DNA from: a virus
Strand: one strand, 5' to 3'
IMG/VR virus record: IMGVR_UViG_3300025168_000419
Span: 1 to 30,180 of that record
Length of the DNA stretch: 30,180 nucleotides
The notes below the pieces were generated by a model that worked only from the letters and a program-made list of their open reading frames with translations, had not been told where the DNA came from and made no database searches. The position numbers and the translations under genes were made by a program. Numbering within the stretch: the stretch's first letter is position 1; each line of letters starts with the position of its first letter. Shown piece by piece: positions 7,476 to 16,301 of the stretch.

Positions 7476-10112
7476 TTAAAAAGTTGCTTGTTGTATTGTG
7501 TTATTTTCTAATTGTTGTGCGGTTGTTATATCTCCAGATACTACAAATGCTTGTGCTGGTGGTTGACTGCCTAAAGCTCCAGCCACTTGATTAAAACCTG
7601 ATTGACCTACTACGTTAAAATTTGGCGCTTGACTTGCAGATGCTCCACCTCCTCCGCCAGTAGATACAGGGCTTGGGCTTGGGCTTGTACCGCCACCATT
7701 AAATTTTTGTTCTTTAATGCTTTTTACTTGTAACAATCCAGCGGTTACTGCTGCGGCTGCGGCAGCACCACCTAAAACAGGACCAACCACAGGAATACCA
7801 GCAAGCGATTTATAAGAATCAATTGCTGATTGTGCTGTGCTAATTAATGTTTGCGATATTGATACTGCTTTTTGTATTTTAAATGCTTTCCTTTGTTGTT
7901 TCTCACTTTCACCAGCAAATAGTTGCGCTATATTTGATACTGCAGATAATGTGTCCATTACGCCTTGTACCTTTTGTTGATTTAATTGTTTTTCGTTTTC
8001 TTTTTTTTCTGCTGCAAATTTATCATCAATATCTTTTAATTCAGATTGTCTTGCTTCTTCTAGTATCTTAGTGTCTTCACCATAAATAATAGCTTGTTGT
8101 ATTAAATTATCATATTTACTTTTAACAGCATTTTGTTCTTGTTCTATGTTGCTTAATAAACTATTTGCATATTGATCTTCTAAACCTTTTTTTGTTTCTA
8201 AAAACTTTTTTAAATCATCAGCATCTTTTTTCTCTTTTGCTAACCTTTCATTTTCTGCTTTCTTTTCTGCTGCTAATCTTGCAGCTTCTTCTTTCTTTTC
8301 TTTTGCTAATCTTGCATCTTCTGCTTTTTTATCAATTACAGCTTGTCTTTTTTCTTCAAGCTCAATTAATTTATCAGAATAAAATTTATCAATTAATAAT
8401 CTTGCTTCTGCTTTCTTTTTGCTTGAAGCCCTTAAAGCATCTAATTCTTTTAAATCTCTTTCTTTCTGTCTTGCAAGTTTTTCTTCTTCTGTTTTATCAT
8501 CAAAATCTTCTTGTCTTTTTTCTAATTTATTTCTAAATGCTAAAAATTTTGCGTAAGCTTCTTTTCTTTTTTTAATTGCTTCTTCATCTAACTTCGCTTG
8601 TTTATCTGCTGCTACTTTTTCATCTTTTGCAATTTTATCAAGTACAATTTTATTTTCTGATACTTTTATTCTATTAGCAACCCTCTCCATAAAAGTACCT
8701 TCTTCACGTCTTGCTGCTGCATCTTTTTGTAATTTAACAGCTTCTGCTGTTAATTGACTGTAAGTGTTTTTAATATTTTTTACATCTTGATCAAGTTGTT
8801 TTTTATCTATTGCTTTACCAATAAAAGGTATTCCAGATATTATTTTTTTTACTGCTAATAAACCTAATTTAAAATTTGTAAAAGTTAATTTAAAAGCTAC
8901 ACCATAAGTTTTAAAAAAGGCAGTTGATGCTTCAAATTCAGCAGTAAATGCGCCAAAAGTTCTTGACATACTTGTTATTCTACTTATTATAGCTGTTAAC
9001 CCTTGAATAAAAGCCCTTGATATTTGTGTAAAGATTCCATTACCATCTTCTAATGATAATAAAAAACCTTCCCAAGCAGAGCTTAATTTAGTAGTGTCAC
9101 CCTCTAAATTATCAAGTCGAATTTCTGCCATTGCTTTTGCAGCTCCACCAGAGTTTTCTAAAGTTGTTGTTAATTTGTTAATAGCTTCTTCACTATTAGC
9201 TAAATTCAAAAGAGATTTTGCGCCAATTTCACCAACTAATTCTTGAGCAACCCCTAGTTTGTCTGTACTATTATTTACTTTGCTATAAGCTTCTTCAAAG
9301 GTTAACCCCTTTTTATTAAGCTCACTCATTACTTTACTAAGCCCTGTACCTGCTAAACTACCCTTAACACCATTGTCAGCCAAAACACCAAGCAATCCAG
9401 CGGTTTCTTCTATTGATTTACCAGTAGCTCTTGCAATAGGAGCAGCCATCTTTAAAGATTCTGTTAACAAGCCAAAATCTAAAGAAGAAGAACTTGTACT
9501 TTTAGCTAATACATCAACAACCCTTTGCGTATCGCTTGCTTGTAAACCAAAAGAATTAACAACAGAACCAGCTAGCGTTGCAGCTTCAGCCAAACCTACT
9601 TCCAAAGATGCAGCTAAATCAAGAGTTGCTTCTGTTGCAGCTAATATTTCAGGTGTTGTTTTACCAAGTTTGGCATATTCTGTTTGTAGTTGCGCAACTT
9701 CTACTGCTGTAAATTGAGTTGATGAACCAAGCTTTTTTGCTGACTCAGATAGCGCCTCCATTTCTTCATTTGAAGCTCCAGAAACAGCTCTTAATGTAGA
9801 TAATTGTTTAGCAAACTCAGAACCTTTTTTAGTAGCAGATATAAAAAGAGTTACTAAAGAACCAGCAGCAACAACTAATGCTCCAATACCTGTTGATATT
9901 AAAGCAACTTTTAATGCCTTTAAACCGCCTATAACCCCTTGTATAGATTTAGGCATAAAACCTAAAGTATTATTTAAACCATCAAAAGATTTATTTGCTG
10001 TCTTGCCAGTTTTTGCTACTTGCTTATCAGTTTTTTCAAGGTTTTTATTTATCTTATTTATAGCAGGAGTTGCAGAATCTTTAACCTGTATTTCTATAAT
10101 TTTAGTTTCCAT
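7476..10112 (-). CDS. Tail tape measure protein (TP901 family)
   Basis: This 878-aa protein sets tail length and is ejected with DNA. It has an N-terminal coiled coil and a strong membrane segment at about 64-95 (LKALKVALISTGIGALVVAA). The TP901 core spans about 95-350, with SGASNEEMEALSESAKKLG, FTAVEVAQLQTEYAKLGKT, ATEATLDLAASLEVGL and LGVLADNGVKGSLAGTGLSK. A very long Lys/Glu/Ala coiled coil follows at about 460-720, then a second hydrophobic region (GIPVVGPVLGGAAAAAAVTA). A Gly/Ser/Pro linker lies near the C-terminus. No peptidase or lytic domain is visible. If about 1.5 angstrom of tail per residue holds, the tail is roughly 130 nm, which points to a siphophage. Confidence 0.9.
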   Translation of the reverse strand: METKIIEIQVKDSATPAINKINKNLEKTDKQVAKTGKTANKSFDGLNNTLGFMPKSIQGVIGGLKALKVALISTGIGALVVAAGSLVTLFISATKKGSEFAKQLSTLRAVSGASNEEMEALSESAKKLGSSTQFTAVEVAQLQTEYAKLGKTTPEILAATEATLDLAASLEVGLAEAATLAGSVVNSFGLQASDTQRVVDVLAKSTSSSSLDFGLLTESLKMAAPIARATGKSIEETAGLLGVLADNGVKGSLAGTGLSKVMSELNKKGLTFEEAYSKVNNSTDKLGVAQELVGEIGAKSLLNLANSEEAINKLTTTLENSGGAAKAMAEIRLDNLEGDTTKLSSAWEGFLLSLEDGNGIFTQISRAFIQGLTAIISRITSMSRTFGAFTAEFEASTAFFKTYGVAFKLTFTNFKLGLLAVKKIISGIPFIGKAIDKKQLDQDVKNIKNTYSQLTAEAVKLQKDAAARREEGTFMERVANRIKVSENKIVLDKIAKDEKVAADKQAKLDEEAIKKRKEAYAKFLAFRNKLEKRQEDFDDKTEEEKLARQKERDLKELDALRASSKKKAEARLLIDKFYSDKLIELEEKRQAVIDKKAEDARLAKEKKEEAARLAAEKKAENERLAKEKKDADDLKKFLETKKGLEDQYANSLLSNIEQEQNAVKSKYDNLIQQAIIYGEDTKILEEARQSELKDIDDKFAAEKKENEKQLNQQKVQGVMDTLSAVSNIAQLFAGESEKQQRKAFKIQKAVSISQTLISTAQSAIDSYKSLAGIPVVGPVLGGAAAAAAVTAGLLQVKSIKEQKFNGGGTSPSPSPVSTGGGGGASASQAPNFNVVGQSGFNQVAGALGSQPPAQAFVVSGDITTAQQLENNTIQQATF

Positions 10113-10245
10113 ACTTCATTTTAATTTGTTGAACACCCTCTTTAAATGTCATCGGTACTTTATTAATTCCTAATGCGATATTTATATGTTTATCATATAA
10201 TTTATTTTCTTTGCAAAATTCTAATGCTTCTAATATTGTTTTCAT
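10102..10245 (-). CDS. 47-aa protein between baseplate and tape-measure genes
   Basis: Two adjacent ATG codons (10248 and 10245) follow each other; the first overlaps the upstream stop as ATGATGA. The reading frame ends inside the tape-measure start, an 11-base overlap, so all three genes are coupled. The peptide (MKTILEALEFCKENKLYDKH...) looks helical with a short basic end. I do not recognise it. A tail-assembly chaperone fragment is conceivable by position only. Confidence 0.5.
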   Translation of the reverse strand: MKTILEALEFCKENKLYDKHINIALGINKVPMTFKEGVQQIKMKYGN

Positions 10246-12686
10246 CATGTAGGTTCGTTTAATAATTCAAATGATGTTTCTCCACTTTGTAATTTAGTAG
10301 TCATTTTATTAATTGTATAAGCTCTTGTTCCAACAATAATTAAATCATCTAATGTTAAATTCAATAAAACTTTTAATGGTAGTATTGCTGAAAATTTAAA
10401 TATTCTTGTTCTTTTATTAAATACTCTTGTGATATAATTTTGATAATATAATTGAAATAAACTATTTGTATTACCGCCATAATCAGTAAGTGTATATGTA
10501 TTTATTTCGCTACCAAAATTTAAACTATATGCAGGAGCAGTTGTGCTTGTTCCTAATTCATTGTTCATACTTGGTATCCAATAATCTTGCAAAGTGTAAT
10601 TTGTTCCAACTGGACATAAAGCACCATAAGTTTCTGGTCTTGTACTATCTAAAAAATTTATCCAAGAATCAGCAGATACATTTTCTTGGTATATTCCATA
10701 AAATAATAATGGTTGACCTATACTTGGTTTTAATTCAGTATCTAAAAAACTACCAATTTGAACAGCTGTAAATGCACCGCTTGTTATGTCTTGCAATCTT
10801 TCAAACAACATATGCTCAAAAGGTAATTTAATTTGATAAATGCTTTTTTTACTTGCATCACTTAAATAATTTAATTCACCATATTTTTGATTATTAGCAT
10901 TAAAAAATGTTTCTGCTAAAATGCTTTTTGGTGCTGCGTATTCAAAATCAACTTCACTAAACGGAATTGTTTCACCAACTGTATGTTCATCAGTTTTAAC
11001 AAATTCAGTTATATTAAAAGTATCTCCACCAGCATAAAAACTATCTAAAGTTTTAACAACTATTTCACCATTAAAATTTGTAAAAGCAGTTAAATTAAAT
11101 TGTCTAAATAAACCATTTAAAAAATCTTTAACTTTTAATTTTGGCATCTGTTCTGTCATTACAACATATTTATCTTGAGGTTCTAAAACAGCAGAACTAC
11201 TTGTAAAAGTTGCTGTATTATTATAAGTTGTTGTTGTGCCATCATTAGTTACAAAACTTACTTTTCTATTAATAATGAATTTTGCTTGAAACTGTATAGA
11301 AGATTCAGAGCTTAATCTCCCTACCCATTGAATACCATTAAAAATATCATAAGCAAAAAGCACATCATTATCTAAACCATTTGCAGTACCAATTTCTAAC
11401 GTAACAGAACTTGTTCCTGAATTGTTTTGACTAATTGCAAAAGATTCCCAATTATTAGCGCGTACAATTTCTAAATCATATTCAACACCAGTATATGCGC
11501 CAGCAGGCACAACTTCAAAAGTAATTGTTGTTTCATCTTCTGTTACAGTAACGCTACTATCAATATATTTTTTCCATAAGAATACACCAGTATTTAAAGT
11601 AAAATAACCATACAGGTTTGCTGTATTTGTTAGCTCAGTACAATTACCAGTACAAGTATAAGTATCGCTATTACCAACCCAAGTACCAGCACTAATTAAT
11701 TTTCCTTTTTCTCTATGTAACCACATAAACAAATTATTCATAACAGCTGAATCTAAAAACTCACCTGTTTTAAATGTTATGTTATATTGTTGCTCAATAG
11801 CTTTTATTATATGTTTTATTAATATAGCTGGTTTCAAATCTTCAGGAAGCACACCTCTTTGGTTAAGCTTAAAACCTGTACTGCATATGTTTAATCCTGT
11901 TGTATCATATATAATATAATTTTGACCATTACTCATAATGTCAGAACTCAAGGTGACTGCAGTATTGCTATCTATTGCTGTAACTGCTGCTATTGAATTA
12001 GTAGTTGTATTTTTAACAACGTCACCAACAATAACTACATTTGTAAAGTTTTCTGAAGTGTCAACAAGTTTATCATTTGCTGAAGAAGTAGCAGTTCCAG
12101 ATAATTTAATATTGCTTGATGTATTAAAAACATAGCTTTGTGAATGAGCTATTAAAGGATATATTACAGCATCATTATAAGCAACAGAATCTATTGTGAA
12201 GTTTAAACCATTTTCAAGGCCATCTTTTACATTTGTTAAATTACCGCTATGATTAAAATTATTTAACCAAACCAAATCAGATAATTGGTCTTCATTAATA
12301 AGGTTTTTAAAACTAACTGTATTACCAAAGAATGTTACTTTATACATTGATGGTTCATTGTGTTTCATTACAACTTCATTCAATTGTATTTTGCCAAACC
12401 TAAAATGTAAGTGATTTAATTCTATTCTTGATTGACAAAATATATTAGCATCAAAACCATCAATATCTGGATTGTACCAATGTTTAAAAATCTTGTTATT
12501 TGTTTTGCTTGCTGGTAAATTAAAAGTTCTTGAATAGTCAGTAAATAATTTATCTATATCACTTACATCTTGTATGACCTGAGTTAAAGAAATAAGCTCT
12601 GCTTCCATTAAATCAACTCTAACAAAATCTTGCGTGTCAGATGATGTTCTTAACTGCGGTTGTATATATAGAATTAATTGCTGCAT
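10245..12686 (-). CDS. Large tail/baseplate structural protein
   Basis: This 813-aa protein starts at ATG 12686, sharing TAATG with the upstream stop. The N-terminal 140 residues resemble a conserved domain of Bacteroidota phage tail proteins (DFVRVDLMEAELISLTQVIQ, LFTDYSRTFNLPASKTNNKI, FRFGKIQLNEV). The middle, about 190-500, is Thr/Asn/Val-rich beta sequence suggesting carbohydrate-binding or Ig-like modules. The C-terminal part (LPLKVLLNLTLDDLIIVGTR...) looks like a compact hub domain. Position before the tape measure and after a smaller distal-tail candidate suggests a hub or tail-tip protein. No enzymatic motif is evident; function is inferred. Confidence 0.55.
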   Translation of the reverse strand: MQQLILYIQPQLRTSSDTQDFVRVDLMEAELISLTQVIQDVSDIDKLFTDYSRTFNLPASKTNNKIFKHWYNPDIDGFDANIFCQSRIELNHLHFRFGKIQLNEVVMKHNEPSMYKVTFFGNTVSFKNLINEDQLSDLVWLNNFNHSGNLTNVKDGLENGLNFTIDSVAYNDAVIYPLIAHSQSYVFNTSSNIKLSGTATSSANDKLVDTSENFTNVVIVGDVVKNTTTNSIAAVTAIDSNTAVTLSSDIMSNGQNYIIYDTTGLNICSTGFKLNQRGVLPEDLKPAILIKHIIKAIEQQYNITFKTGEFLDSAVMNNLFMWLHREKGKLISAGTWVGNSDTYTCTGNCTELTNTANLYGYFTLNTGVFLWKKYIDSSVTVTEDETTITFEVVPAGAYTGVEYDLEIVRANNWESFAISQNNSGTSSVTLEIGTANGLDNDVLFAYDIFNGIQWVGRLSSESSIQFQAKFIINRKVSFVTNDGTTTTYNNTATFTSSSAVLEPQDKYVVMTEQMPKLKVKDFLNGLFRQFNLTAFTNFNGEIVVKTLDSFYAGGDTFNITEFVKTDEHTVGETIPFSEVDFEYAAPKSILAETFFNANNQKYGELNYLSDASKKSIYQIKLPFEHMLFERLQDITSGAFTAVQIGSFLDTELKPSIGQPLLFYGIYQENVSADSWINFLDSTRPETYGALCPVGTNYTLQDYWIPSMNNELGTSTTAPAYSLNFGSEINTYTLTDYGGNTNSLFQLYYQNYITRVFNKRTRIFKFSAILPLKVLLNLTLDDLIIVGTRAYTINKMTTKLQSGETSFELLNEPT

Positions 12687-13831
12687 TATCTAATATTATT
12701 TACTAAACTAAATGACTTTTCAAAATTCATTGTGTAATTAATTAACCTATCATTTAAACCTGTTTTATAAGTAAATGAACTTTCTTTTAAATTAACTGGA
12801 TAAATAACATTATTTGAATCTGTTAACCATACATACTCACTAACCATTAATTCTTCAAATTGTTCATTCATTAACTCACTAACAAAACCTGTATTTAAAT
12901 TTATGCTTTCAGTTCCGTTTGTGTTAAATGTTTTTTTAGAATGTGCTGTTGTAGAATATGAATTATAAGTTAAAGATTCTTGACACGCTTCACCAGCTTC
13001 TTCTGGCGGGTCTAGCTGTACGCTTCTTGCGCTAAATATACTTGCATTAAAATTCTCTCTTTTTGTTTCTAAGCTTTCTGTTGACTTCTTAAAAAAGAAT
13101 ATATCCTGCATTGCCCCCCATCTATTTAAAAAAGTTATTTTATTTACTGGGTATTTACATTCTTCAGTTGGTGCTAATGTAATGGTAGTAGTGCTGCCAC
13201 TATCATAAGTTATTAAAGCATTATCTAATAATGTTGTACTTGTAAATTGCGAATACTGTATTTTTTGATTTTGGTTGCCGTTATCTGAAAAAGTATCTGT
13301 TTCTCTTACTCCTGCACCTGAACGCCACTGAACAGAAGTTACTCTTTCAACATTTACTGGCAATGTTGCTGTGCCATTTCTATCATACTGTAAATAATTA
13401 CCGCTAATCATAGCAATAGGTTCTGTTGTATAATTAACACCCTCTTTAAATTTGTTAAAACCTTCTTGCGCTAAATAAGTATTTGATGTTGATGAACCAA
13501 TAATTGTTCCTGTGCTTACTCTTGCAGATGTTTCAACAGTTACCCAGATTGATTGCCTAGCAGATGAGGCAGCGTGATTACCAGTAAATATTTGTTCTAT
13601 ATGGTCATTTACTATTTCACTTATATCTAAAGTAATAGAACCTTCGCTTCCTAATGGTTTTTTTTGTAATGAATAAGTTGCTCTTAAGTCATCACATACT
13701 TCTGTTGAATTACTTAAACCACCAAACACAGTTATATTAATTTGAAAATAACTTAGTATTGTTAAGCCGCTACCCGTTACTTGCGGGGTTCTTATGAAAA
13801 ATGGGCTTCTTGTTCTAATTATTGTACTCAT
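12686..13831 (-). CDS. Distal tail structural protein, function not recognised
   Basis: This 381-aa beta-rich protein starts at ATG 13831 with an ATGA overlap to the gp10-like gene. It begins MSTIIRTRSPFFIRTPQVTG and contains hydrophobic/Thr-alternating stretches throughout, plus repeated aromatic pairs near the C-terminus (TYKTGLNDRLINYTMNFEKS). The two ends read like a phage tail-tip or distal tail protein. It forms a translationally coupled chain with the 159-aa and 813-aa genes, supporting a joint role in the tail tip. No signal or catalytic motif is visible. Confidence 0.5.
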   Translation of the reverse strand: MSTIIRTRSPFFIRTPQVTGSGLTILSYFQINITVFGGLSNSTEVCDDLRATYSLQKKPLGSEGSITLDISEIVNDHIEQIFTGNHAASSARQSIWVTVETSARVSTGTIIGSSTSNTYLAQEGFNKFKEGVNYTTEPIAMISGNYLQYDRNGTATLPVNVERVTSVQWRSGAGVRETDTFSDNGNQNQKIQYSQFTSTTLLDNALITYDSGSTTTITLAPTEECKYPVNKITFLNRWGAMQDIFFFKKSTESLETKRENFNASIFSARSVQLDPPEEAGEACQESLTYNSYSTTAHSKKTFNTNGTESINLNTGFVSELMNEQFEELMVSEYVWLTDSNNVIYPVNLKESSFTYKTGLNDRLINYTMNFEKSFSLVNNIR

Positions 13832-14307
13832 TCTATTTTTAATTTGTCATTTAAAAAACCTTCAACTATTTCATCACCATATAAATCTAAGCCACGTTCA
13901 AAAGGTTTTGTAAAAAATAATGTTGCTTTAATTCCTTTTTTATAAATACTTCTTGCTATTAAAAAATTTAAAGATTGTCTACTGATAAACCTACCTTTTT
14001 TATCTCTTGGTGCTATTCCTTTTTTGACTGTCCATTTATCAAATGCTTTAGATGGCGGCTGTTTATTAGTATATTTAAAAGGGCTTGCAGAGCTTTCAGG
14101 ATATGTTGACTTTGCACCCTTTACTCCTTTATCAATAAATGGTCCGTAATCTTCACTAGTAAAAGAAATTTTATCTCCTTTAACAGAATACTCTAAACTA
14201 TTATACAAAGCTTTAGAAGCATTATTTTTCTTTTTAGTCAAATTACTTCTTGACTGTTGAATAACATACTTTGCGTATTTCTCTAATGCTTTTTTAAATT
14301 CACTCAT
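13828..14307 (-). CDS. HK97 gp10-like tail completion/neck protein
   Basis: 159 aa. ATG 14307 shares TAATG with the upstream stop and is preferred over a TTG two codons earlier. It has an N-terminal helix (ALEKYAKYVIQQSRSNLTKK) followed by NASKALYNSLEYSV, then DYGPFIDKGVKGAKSTYPES and SPFKYTNKQPPSKAFDKWTV. The pattern continues through LNFLIARSIYKKGIKATLFF to a final TKPFERGL. This helix-plus-beta plan is typical of the gp10 family joining tail tube and head connector. It sits directly after the terminator-like gene, as in many siphophages. Confidence 0.65.
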   Translation of the reverse strand: MSEFKKALEKYAKYVIQQSRSNLTKKKNNASKALYNSLEYSVKGDKISFTSEDYGPFIDKGVKGAKSTYPESSASPFKYTNKQPPSKAFDKWTVKKGIAPRDKKGRFISRQSLNFLIARSIYKKGIKATLFFTKPFERGLDLYGDEIVEGFLNDKLKIE

Positions 14308-14762
14308 TAGCAATAAGTCATTTCATCTTTAGTGCCGCAATCAAAAGTAACCGCCCAGCCAGCAAGCATATTGTCAAAACGCTCAGTGAACGGTTCACAA
14401 CTTGCAGGATTAATCAATTCAAATTTATCTCTATATAAATCACTCTTTTGCAATACTCGCATAACTCTTGTTGCTAATGCTAACTGAGTGTTTAATATAT
14501 CTTGCCTGTTGTCATTGCCTCTATATAAATCTGTAACTTGTTCATTGCTCACATCTACTAAATCCATAAAGAAAATAGTAATATTAAATGTTACATAGTT
14601 ATTATTAATTGTGCTATTATTAATCATAACGTGAGCTAATGGAAATAAGCTTTGCTTTTTTAAATCAATATCAGCAATATCACCAAATGTTATTTCATTA
14701 TTAAATGGTTCTGCTGTGACAACTTCTTTTATTTTATCTATTATATTGTAAAAACTGTTCAT
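14307..14762 (-). CDS. Putative tail terminator protein
   Basis: This 151-aa protein starts at ATG 14762 (ATGA with the upstream gene). It begins with an amphipathic helix (MNSFYNIIDKIKEVVTAEPF), then FGDIADIDLKKQSLFPLAHV and a beta strand VTFNITIFFMDLVDV, and ends with WAVTFDCG. Alpha-beta plan, length and adjacency to a gp10-like gene match gpU/gp17-type tail terminators that cap the tail tube. Sequence similarity to any named family cannot be established by eye. Confidence 0.5.
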   Translation of the reverse strand: MNSFYNIIDKIKEVVTAEPFNNEITFGDIADIDLKKQSLFPLAHVMINNSTINNNYVTFNITIFFMDLVDVSNEQVTDLYRGNDNRQDILNTQLALATRVMRVLQKSDLYRDKFELINPASCEPFTERFDNMLAGWAVTFDCGTKDEMTYC

Positions 14763-15025
14763 ACTATTTTTATATATCTTGGTGTGTGATTACCTAAATC
14801 TTGTTCTATAAATTCATCAAGAGAATCAATAGCATTATCAAAATCTAAACCCTCTCTTTGTATTAAAATATCTAAGCAAACCCAGTAATCATAAATTGCT
14901 TGTATTGGGTTATTTGCTGTAATACCAATAAATGCTTCTTCAAAGCCATCAACTAAAATAATATGGTCGTTCACAAGTAATAAATCCCTTTCAGTTAATT
15001 CTTCTAATATATCTTGCTTTGTCAT
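14759..15025 (-). CDS. Small acidic tail-module protein, function unknown
   Basis: This 88-aa protein starts at ATG 15025 and overlaps both neighbours by four bases (ATGA each side). It is acidic with two hydrophobic patches (DLLLVNDHIILVDGFEEAFIG, AIYDYWVCLDILIQ) and no membrane segment. It is encoded just after the chaperone-like protein and before the terminator-like protein, so a tail-assembly helper is a reasonable guess. I recognise no domain. Confidence 0.6.
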   Translation of the reverse strand: MTKQDILEELTERDLLLVNDHIILVDGFEEAFIGITANNPIQAIYDYWVCLDILIQREGLDFDNAIDSLDEFIEQDLGNHTPRYIKIV

Positions 15026-15090
15026 CTTCTATTGTTTTTTAATATCTGTTGTTCTAATTCATATTTATCTTTTTCAAATGCTAAATGCAT
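15022..15090 (-). CDS. 22-aa mini-ORF, possibly a coupling peptide
   Basis: The ATG at 15090 overlaps the preceding stop as TAATG, and its stop overlaps the next start as ATGA. The peptide is a charged helix (MHLAFEKDKYELEQQ...). Its perfect placement suggests it keeps ribosomes moving between the 223-aa and 88-aa genes. It may be functional only as a translational bridge. Confidence 0.35.
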   Translation of the reverse strand: MHLAFEKDKYELEQQILKNNRR

Positions 15091-15761
15091 TAAGCAGCTG
15101 TGGAGTTTAGATTTGGTAATTTCATTGTATTTGAGAATGTCTCCATTAGTAAGTCCGTAGATAGATTGATACCAGCCCCATTTAGCAGCGAATCCTGCAG
15201 ATGCTGTGGAAGCTCTATCTCCTTTTGTGTTGCTAAATAACTCAGGATAGTTTTCTGTAATTCGTTCCTTAAACTGTAAAAAAAAACAAGCGAACCAAAT
15301 ACAACATCTAATGTAGTTTCTGTCATATCGTATTTATCAGAGCTTTCATAATCTTCTATTAAATACTGATTCTTTTTTTTGTATGTTATTGGTCTAAATA
15401 AAACACCCATTGCTTTGTTCATCATTTCCCAGTCAGCAAGGTATGTATCAAGGTCAACAAATTCACCAAATGAAATATCATCTAGCTTTGGTATAAAACC
15501 AAACTCTTTTTCATTCATTGTAAACCTATCTATAAATTTAGGTTCTTTAGTAAATAGTTTTGATAGCTGCTCACAAATTTTATTTATATCAATTGCTTTA
15601 ATTTGTAACACATTCTTAAGTGGTATATTACAAAATATCTCCACCATCTTTTGTTGTAAAAATGAATCGAGTTCTTTACCATCAGCAATTTTTAACCATT
15701 TCTGGTATTGCTTTAAAGTAACCTCATTAAGTGTTTCTGGTATATTGATTGTTAACTTCAT
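15090..15761 (-). CDS. Tail-assembly-chaperone-like protein, first gene of the tail operon
   Basis: This 223-aa, mainly helical protein starts at ATG 15761. It contains KLTINIPETLNEVTLKQYQK at the start, ISFGEFVDLDTYLADWEMMN near residue 95 and VLFRPITYKKKNQYLIEDYE near 119. A hydrophobic stretch VVFGSLVFFYSL lies near 155. Proteins of this plan are commonly called tail assembly chaperones in Bacteroidota phages. No slippery heptamer suggesting a gpG/gpGT-type frameshift was found at its end. The element TATAAC-N16-CGTTTATA ends five bases before the ATG, so this gene probably opens a late tail transcript. Assignment is by position and loose resemblance. Confidence 0.5.
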   Translation of the reverse strand: MKLTINIPETLNEVTLKQYQKWLKIADGKELDSFLQQKMVEIFCNIPLKNVLQIKAIDINKICEQLSKLFTKEPKFIDRFTMNEKEFGFIPKLDDISFGEFVDLDTYLADWEMMNKAMGVLFRPITYKKKNQYLIEDYESSDKYDMTETTLDVVFGSLVFFYSLRNELQKTILSYLATQKEIELPQHLQDSLLNGAGINLSTDLLMETFSNTMKLPNLNSTAA

Positions 15762-15766
15762 TTATA

Positions 15767-15796
15767 TATAAACGTTTTAATTAGTGAATCGTTATA
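15767..15796 (-). promoter_or_regulatory. Putative phage late promoter/operator, tail-operon copy
   Basis: The minus strand reads TATAAC-N16-CGTTTATA, followed by TATAA and ATG 15761. If CGTTTATA is a -10 box, transcription would begin at or beside the start codon, giving a leaderless or nearly leaderless mRNA; alternatively this is an operator. The CG-extended boxes form the dyad TATAAACG-N15-CGTTATA on the plus strand. The element matches the 18632-18661 copy across most of 35 bases. Confidence 0.6.
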
Positions 15797-15805
15797 TACA
15801 AATAT

Positions 15806-15845
15806 AAAAAAAAGTAGGCAATGCTCTTTTGCAAATACCTACTTT
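15806..15845 (-). terminator. Rho-independent terminator before the tail operon
   Basis: On the minus strand AAAGTAGGTA (15845-15836) pairs with TGCCTACTTT (15820-15811), with an upper TGC/GCA stem and an AAAAGA loop. It runs into eight T. It lies just upstream of the tail promoter-like element and insulates it. A TATATTTG box (15799-15806) abuts it, but lacks a well-spaced -33 partner. Confidence 0.85.
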
Positions 15846-15988
15846 AACCAAAACGCAAATTACATTGGCAATAATTCGCATAATCAAATATAATAAATTT
15901 CTGAGGACTTACGCTAATAAATCGGCTGCCTCTTATATATCTTTTCTTATCTTATCTAAATGCTTAAGGGTGGCTTAAGCGTGGCTAT
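15846..15988 (-). other. Non-coding segment between two terminators; possible small RNA
   Basis: No reading frame of note occupies this stretch. It is bounded by two minus-strand terminators (15989-16017 and 15806-15845) and contains a perfect hairpin at 15962-15980 and a TATATTTG box at 15885-15892. A short transcript ending at the downstream terminator is possible, but no convincing -33 element precedes the box. It could equally be a packaging or regulatory region. Confidence 0.3.
15962..15980. repeat. Perfect inverted repeat GCTTAAG-N5-CTTAAGC
   Basis: Seven-base arms enclose a 5-base GGTGG loop. It follows directly after the downstream AGCCAC copy discussed at the neighbouring terminator, on the minus strand. 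It could be an RNA hairpin or a dyad protein-binding site. Confidence 0.6.
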
Positions 15989-16017
15989 AAAAAAAGCCAC
16001 TTTTTACGGTGGCTCTT
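15989..16017 (-). terminator. Terminator of the 78-aa gene, with alternative pairing
   Basis: On the minus strand AGCCAC (16014-16009) pairs with GTGGCT (16000-15995) around an 8-nt loop, followed by seven T. A second AGCCAC lies downstream (15986-15981), so GTGGCT can pair either way. It ends transcription 20 bases beyond the stop codon at 16037. Confidence 0.85.
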
Positions 16018-16036
16018 AAATTAAGATTTTTATTTT

Positions 16037-16273
16037 TTAATATCCCAAAGCTTTTATCATACCCTCAGCTAAATAATCTAAGTAATGAAAAACATCACCG
16101 TTTGAAAAATCAATCTTTACTAAAGTAGTTTTTATTTGGTTGTGATATTCTTTTGCTTCGGCTATATAATCAATTAACATATTATAAGTTAATCCAAAGT
16201 GACCGTCAATATTTATAGTAGTTTCTAAATCTACTCCTTTTTCAGTTATTAAGTTTTTTAAGTAAGTTTTCAT
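16037..16273 (-). CDS. 78-aa protein in a single-gene transcription unit, function unknown
   Basis: ATG 16273 is chosen over an in-frame ATG at 16324, because the intervening codons coincide with a promoter-like box and an A-rich leader (AACAAAAACCAAAACAAA) like those of other genes here. The protein begins MKTYLKNLITEKGVDLETTI and is mixed alpha/beta, acidic, and without membrane segments or recognised motifs. It has its own promoter-like sequence and its own terminator, between the terminase and tail operons. This isolated arrangement is typical of early host-interaction or 'moron' genes, an inference from context only. Confidence 0.65.
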   Translation of the reverse strand: MKTYLKNLITEKGVDLETTINIDGHFGLTYNMLIDYIAEAKEYHNQIKTTLVKIDFSNGDVFHYLDYLAEGMIKALGY

Positions 16274-16301
16274 TTTGTTTTGGTTTTTGTTAATTACAAT
16301 G

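Noticed and set aside
8165-8536. Leu/Phe-rich plus-strand frame resembling a membrane protein
   Set aside because: It is the antisense of the Lys/Glu/Ala coiled coil in the tape measure gene, which produces false hydrophobic runs.
9373-9717. Plus-strand frame of 114 codons
   Set aside because: It lies wholly inside the tape-measure TP901 core and has no recognisable domain or leader.
15022-15110. Programmed frameshift at the end of the chaperone-like gene, giving a gpG/gpGT-type product
   Set aside because: No slippery heptamer is visible near the stop, and the next frame starts cleanly with TAATG, so coupling explains it better.
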